Assembly: GCF_004683965.1 (NCBI RefSeq)
Contig: NZ_CP038436.1
Coordinates: 1,922,001 to 1,986,000, forward strand
Direction of reading: 5' to 3'
Length of the DNA stretch: 64,000 bases
DNA from: Nocardioides seonyuensis
GTDB lineage: Bacteria > Actinomycetota > Actinomycetes > Propionibacteriales > Nocardioidaceae
Part shown: piece by piece, positions 60,641 through 64,000 of the stretch
Numbering within the stretch: the stretch's first letter is position 1
Layout of the letters: each line of letters opens with the position of its first letter
Notes under the pieces: model-generated
What the model saw: only the letters and a program-made list of their open reading frames with translations
What the model was told of the DNA's origin: nothing
Database searches by the model: none
Program-made: the position numbers and the translations under genes

Positions 60641-61291
60641 ATGCCAGACCGCGCCCAGCGTCGAGACGTCGCTCGCAACCGCGAACGGCTGCTGGCGACC
60701 GCCGAGGTCTACTTCGGGAAGCGCTCGCTCGACGCCCCGCTGCAGGGACTGGCCAAGGCTGCCGGGCTGGGGGAAGCGACGCTCTTTCGGCACTTCCCCT
60801 CCCACGAAGCGTTGGTCCGGGCTCTCTACGACCGACTCGTCGAGCGCATCGATCACGTCGTGACCCGGGCGACCGCGACTGAGGACCCCTGGCTCGCCGT
60901 GGAGGTCTTCCTGCGGGGGTGCATCGAGATCGTCGTGGACTCCCCGGCAGTGCCGGAGATCATGCGACGTCAGGCCGTGAACGATCCGTCCTACACCCCC
61001 GGCGACGCGTGGGTCGAGCCGATCCGGGCCCTGGTGGAGCGAGCGATCGCTGCCGGCGTCCTGCGGCCGGACGTCCGGGGATCTGACCTGGTGACGAGCG
61101 CGCAGATGTTCTGGGGGATCGCCCGGGTCCCCGAGCCGGGCCGTGAGCTCAGGGCGCACCGCCATCTCCAGCTGCTGCTCGACGGGCTCCGGGCGAACCC
61201 CGCGCACGGTCCCCTCCCGAGCAGACCGCTGGGGGCCGGCGAGGTCCACCGGCTGCTGCACGGCGTGGGCGACAGCACCGACGACGACTGA
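60641..61291 (+). CDS. TetR-family transcriptional regulator
   Basis: 216 residues. The helix-turn-helix is RDVARNRERLLATAEVYFGK, then LQGLAKAAGLGEATLFRHFP and SHEALVRALYDRLVERID (residues ~8-65). The C-terminal ligand-binding domain has no recognisable signature but resembles SbtR-like TetRs (FLRGCIEIVVDSPAVPEIMR). It is divergent from the RHH/DUF4097 pair with TGACACCA/TGGTGTCA between, so it may repress that pair and itself. Effector unknown. Confidence 0.88.
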   Translation: MPDRAQRRDVARNRERLLATAEVYFGKRSLDAPLQGLAKAAGLGEATLFRHFPSHEALVRALYDRLVERIDHVVTRATATEDPWLAVEVFLRGCIEIVVDSPAVPEIMRRQAVNDPSYTPGDAWVEPIRALVERAIAAGVLRPDVRGSDLVTSAQMFWGIARVPEPGRELRAHRHLQLLLDGLRANPAHGPLPSRPLGAGEVHRLLHGVGDSTDDD

Positions 61292-61347
61292 CACGCCTGG
61301 CCGGGCCGGCGCCCATCGGGCTGGCGGCAGTCAAGCGTCGGCGTCCG

Positions 61348-64000
61348 TCAGAGGTCGAAGAGCGAACCTGATCCGTTGATGTCGGCATCGGTCTTCGGCG
61401 TGTGGGTCGCGCCGCTGGCGGGCTTGGACTCGGACTCAGGCGTCGGCTCGGTCGCCGACTCCTCGGTCTGGGTCTGCTCGGACGACTCAGCGGCAGGCTG
61501 CTCGACCGCGGACTCGTCGGCAGCCGGGGCCTCGGCAGGCTCAGGTGCTGCCTCGTCCTCGCTGCGCCCGGCTGCGGTCGCGGCCTGGCTGAGCTCCGCG
61601 CCGCTGGGCGGCGCGGCGGGAGCCTGCGGCTCTGGCTCCGCCTCGGGCTCGACCTCCCCCTGGGGCTCGGGCTCGGGCTCGGGCTCCGGGGTCGGCTCGG
61701 CCTCGGGTGCAGGCTCCGACTCCGACGTGGCTGCCGGGGCCGGCTTGGCGGGCTCCGCGGCGGGGATGTCGAAGAGCGAGCCACCCTCGGGGATCCCGGC
61801 GGACGGCGCGGGGGCCGCACTCGACTCCGGGCTGCTCGAGGCCTCGGCGGCCGGCGCCGGCTCGGACTTCGCCTCGGGCTCCGGCTCGGTCTTCGCCTCG
61901 GGCTCCGGCTCGGTCTTCGCCTCGGGCTCCGGCTGGGACTTCGCCTCGGGTGCCGGGGCCTCCAGGTCGAACAGCGAACCGCCCGAGCCCAGGTCGGCCG
62001 CCGGGGTCGTCGGCGCGTCGGCTGCAGGCTTCGGGGCCTCGCTCGCAGGCTCTGCCTGCACCTCGGCTTCCGCCTCGGGTGCCTGCTCCTCGGTCTTCGG
62101 CGTGGGCTCGGTCGCCGGCGCCTCCAGGTCGAAGAGGGATCCTCCCGACGTGGCCGCGGGCTTCGCAGGCTCCTCGGCCTTGACCGGCTCGGCGGACTCG
62201 GGGGCGGGCGTGTCGAACAGCGACCCGCCGGACGCGGGCTCCGTCTTCGCCGGCTTGGCGGGCTCGGGGGCGGGCGTGTCGAAGAGCGACCCGCCGGACG
62301 CGGGCTCGGTCTTCGCGGGCTTGGCCGGCTCGGCGGCCGGCGTGTCGAACAGGGAGGATCCGCCGGAGGCCTTGGCGTTCGGCCCGACGTCTGCAGTCTC
62401 GGTGACGGTGTCCTCGGTCTGGGTGGCGTCGCCCACCTCGGGCTCGTCCTTGGTCGCGACGTCCCCGGTGGAGACAGCCGCCCCGGCGCTGGCGCCGGCG
62501 GCCGCGGCCTTCTTGGCGGAGCCGGGCGCGGCCTTGGTGGCCTGCTCGCCCTTCACCGAGGCGAGCAGCATCTGGGCGACGTCGAGGACCTCGACCTCCT
62601 CGCGGGCCTCGCCCTTGGCCTGCTGGGCGGTGAGGCCGTCGGAGAGCATCACGCGGCAGAAGGGGCAGCCGACGGCGATCTGGTCGGCGCCTGTGCCGAC
62701 GGCCTCCTTGGTGCGGTTGATGTTGATCCGCTCGCCGAGCGTCTCCTCCATCCACATTCGGGCACCACCGGCGCCGCAGCAGAAGGACTTCTCGGAGTTG
62801 CGCTCCATCTCGACGACCTCGGCGCCGGGGAGGACCTGTAGCAGCTCGCGCGGCGGCTCGTAGACCTGGTTGTGACGACCGAGGAAGCAGGGGTCGTGGT
62901 AGGTGATGGACCGCTTCGCGGCGCCAGCGCCCTCCTTGACCGGGGTCAGCTTGCCTTCACGCACCAGTCGGTTAAGCAGCTGGGTGTGGTGCACGACCTC
63001 GAGCTCGATGCCGAAGTCCTTGTACTCGTTCTTGAGGGTGTTGAAGCAGTGGGCGCAGGTCGAGACGACCTTCTTGACCTTGAACTCCTTGAAGGTCTCG
63101 ACGTTCTGCTGCGCGAGGCCCTGGAACACGAATTCGTTGCCGGCTCGACGCGCAGGGTCTCCGGTGCAGGTCTCGCCGTTGCCGAGCACGCCGAAGGAGA
63201 TGCCCGCGATGTTGAGCAGCTCGGCGACCGCGCGGGTGGTCTTCTTCGCGCGGTCCTCGTAGGCGCCGGCGCAGCCGACCCAGAAGAGCCAGTCCACCGA
63301 CTCCAGCGACTCGAGGTCGTCGCCGACGACCGGGACCTCGAAGTCGAGCCCCTTGGCCCAGTCCATGCGGGCGTTCGGCGACATGTTCCACGGGTTGCCC
63401 TTGTTCTCCAGGCCCTTGAACAGCCCGTTGAGCTCGGCGGGGAAGTTGGACTCCACCAGCAGCTGGTGGCGCCGCATGTCCATGATGTGGTCGACGTGCT
63501 CGATGTCGACGGGGCACTGCTGGACGCAGGCGCCGCACGAGGTGCAGCTCCAGAGGACGTCCTCGTCGATGACGAAGTCGCCGTCGGCGGGGTTGTAGAA
63601 GTAGTCGAGGACGTCGGTGCCGGCGCCGTGGTCGGCACCCTTCTCGCCGCTGCCGACGAGCACCCGGTCGGTGTGGGCGGGGTCGCCGGCCGCCTTGGCG
63701 TAGGCGTGCTCGCGCAGCCCCATCACCAGCAGCTTGGGCGAGAGCGGCTTCTCGGTGTTCCACGCCGGGCACTGCGACTGGCAGCGACCGCACTCGGTGC
63801 AGGTGGTGAAGTCGAGGATGCCCTTCCAGGAGAAGTCCTCGATCCTGCCGGCGCCGAGGGCGGAGTCCTCGTCGAGGTCGTCGATGTCGTCGAGCGTGAT
63901 CGGCTTGCCGTCGGAGGTGAGCGGCTTCATCGCGCCCAGCGCGGTCGTGCCGTCGGCCTCACGCTTGAACCAGATGTTGAACCACGCGGTGAAGCGGTGC
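61348..64000 (-). CDS. Fe-S oxidoreductase (HdrD/GlpC-like, Rv0338c-type) with repetitive GGSLFD tail; 5' end beyond window
   Basis: The frame is open to the window edge; the first visible residues HRFTAWFNIWFKREADG end the N-terminal membrane part expected of this family. Two 4Fe-4S ferredoxin motifs follow: CTECGRCQSQCP and CTSCGACVQQCP. Two CCG domains carry STCAHCFNTLKNEY, HDPCFLGRHN, SFCCGAGGARMW and VGCPFCRVML. The family passes electrons, probably from beta-oxidation flavoproteins to quinone. The last ~385 residues are disordered, Pro/Glu/Ala-rich, and contain seven copies of G-G-S-L-F-D (one at the very C-terminus). Homologues often end near the CCG domains or carry shorter tails. Confidence 0.88.
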   Translation of the reverse strand, partial: HRFTAWFNIWFKREADGTTALGAMKPLTSDGKPITLDDIDDLDEDSALGAGRIEDFSWKGILDFTTCTECGRCQSQCPAWNTEKPLSPKLLVMGLREHAYAKAAGDPAHTDRVLVGSGEKGADHGAGTDVLDYFYNPADGDFVIDEDVLWSCTSCGACVQQCPVDIEHVDHIMDMRRHQLLVESNFPAELNGLFKGLENKGNPWNMSPNARMDWAKGLDFEVPVVGDDLESLESVDWLFWVGCAGAYEDRAKKTTRAVAELLNIAGISFGVLGNGETCTGDPARRAGNEFVFQGLAQQNVETFKEFKVKKVVSTCAHCFNTLKNEYKDFGIELEVVHHTQLLNRLVREGKLTPVKEGAGAAKRSITYHDPCFLGRHNQVYEPPRELLQVLPGAEVVEMERNSEKSFCCGAGGARMWMEETLGERININRTKEAVGTGADQIAVGCPFCRVMLSDGLTAQQAKGEAREEVEVLDVAQMLLASVKGEQATKAAPGSAKKAAAAGASAGAAVSTGDVATKDEPEVGDATQTEDTVTETADVGPNAKASGGSSLFDTPAAEPAKPAKTEPASGGSLFDTPAPEPAKPAKTEPASGGSLFDTPAPESAEPVKAEEPAKPAATSGGSLFDLEAPATEPTPKTEEQAPEAEAEVQAEPASEAPKPAADAPTTPAADLGSGGSLFDLEAPAPEAKSQPEPEAKTEPEPEAKTEPEPEAKSEPAPAAEASSSPESSAAPAPSAGIPEGGSLFDIPAAEPAKPAPAATSESEPAPEAEPTPEPEPEPEPQGEVEPEAEPEPQAPAAPPSGAELSQAATAAGRSEDEAAPEPAEAPAADESAVEQPAAESSEQTQTEESATEPTPESESKPASGATHTPKTDADINGSGSLFDL
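61860..61940 (-). repeat. 24-bp coding repeat (PEPEAKTE units)
   Basis: About four near-identical 24-bp units encode PEPEAKTE/PEPEAKSE in the tail of the Fe-S oxidoreductase. Slippage-prone; length may vary between strains. Confidence 0.75.
62170..62360 (-). repeat. 66-bp coding repeat (GGSLFDTPAPEPAKPAKTEPAS units)
   Basis: About three tandem 66-bp units, each encoding a 22-residue block that starts with GGSLFDT and continues PAPEPAKPAKTEPAS, with small changes. They give three of the seven SLFD motifs of the oxidoreductase tail. Confidence 0.8.

Noticed and set aside
61376..62863. Two Ser/Gly- and Arg/Gly-rich plus-strand frames of ~490 codons
   Set aside because: They mirror the repetitive tail of the Fe-S oxidoreductase; repeat composition alone keeps them open.

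Overview
The window is a high-GC actinobacterial chromosome segment, most like a Nocardioides-type member of the Propionibacteriales. The evidence is very strong G/C third-position bias, a complete Mce lipid-import operon, an AccD3-like carboxyltransferase, a mycothiol-type isomerase, a DesA3-like desaturase pair, an IdeR/DtxR-like iron box and many leaderless genes (TANNNT box, 6-7 nt, then ATG/GTG). There is no integrase, transposase, phage gene or CRISPR array. It reads as ordinary chromosome with local accessory modules.

Layout. 1-243: tail of a membrane Ser/Thr kinase. 42-4462 (minus): methyltransferase, hydrolase-glycosyltransferase fusion and a second hydrolase with Cys at the nucleophile elbow, divergent from a giant LuxR (LAL) regulator (4567-7278). 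7317-10223: 3-hydroxyacyl-CoA dehydrogenase, a deletion scar holding a headless MarR gene, and an AccD3-like carboxyltransferase. 10234-13757: ECF sigma factor coupled to an M1 peptidase lipoprotein, back to back with a Ser/Thr kinase across 21 bp. 13764-15946: secreted protein and amidohydrolase. 16000-18477: four overlapping genes resembling a type VII secretion effector module. 18500-19333: ion channel and a 22-bp repeat cluster. 19337-23040: PucR regulator divergent from a ferredoxin reductase/acyl-CoA desaturase pair. 23320-24231: three related small proteins of unknown family. 24267-27952: membrane beta-propeller protein, SDR, mycothiol-dependent isomerase, DUF6458-like protein.

27953-39219 (minus) is one Mce operon in the order secreted protein, ATPase-permease fusion, second permease, MceA-F and two Mce-associated proteins, joined almost throughout by ATGA/GTGA/TGATG overlaps. 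39478-40794 is a secreted Lys-rich Ig-like protein. 40929-44240 is an ABC exporter with its two-component system. 44379-49111: FadE5-like acyl-CoA dehydrogenase, TSUP exporter with an Rrf2 regulator, a sulfotransferase-like relic and a DUF2461 protein. 49147-52000: two lipoproteins and a C39-like peptidase. 52169-52244: tRNA-Gly(CCC). 52273-54155: SGNH hydrolase, NUDIX, dCTP deaminase. 54242-59205: siderophore import and reduction operon behind an iron box. 59172-61291: DUF4097 protein, RHH protein, TetR. 61348-64000: start-truncated Fe-S oxidoreductase with seven GGSLFD-type repeats in a disordered tail.

Themes are lipid and fatty-acid metabolism, iron import and envelope signalling. The least explained items are the type VII-like module, the triplicated small proteins, the GGSLFD tail and the Mce ATPase-permease fusion.
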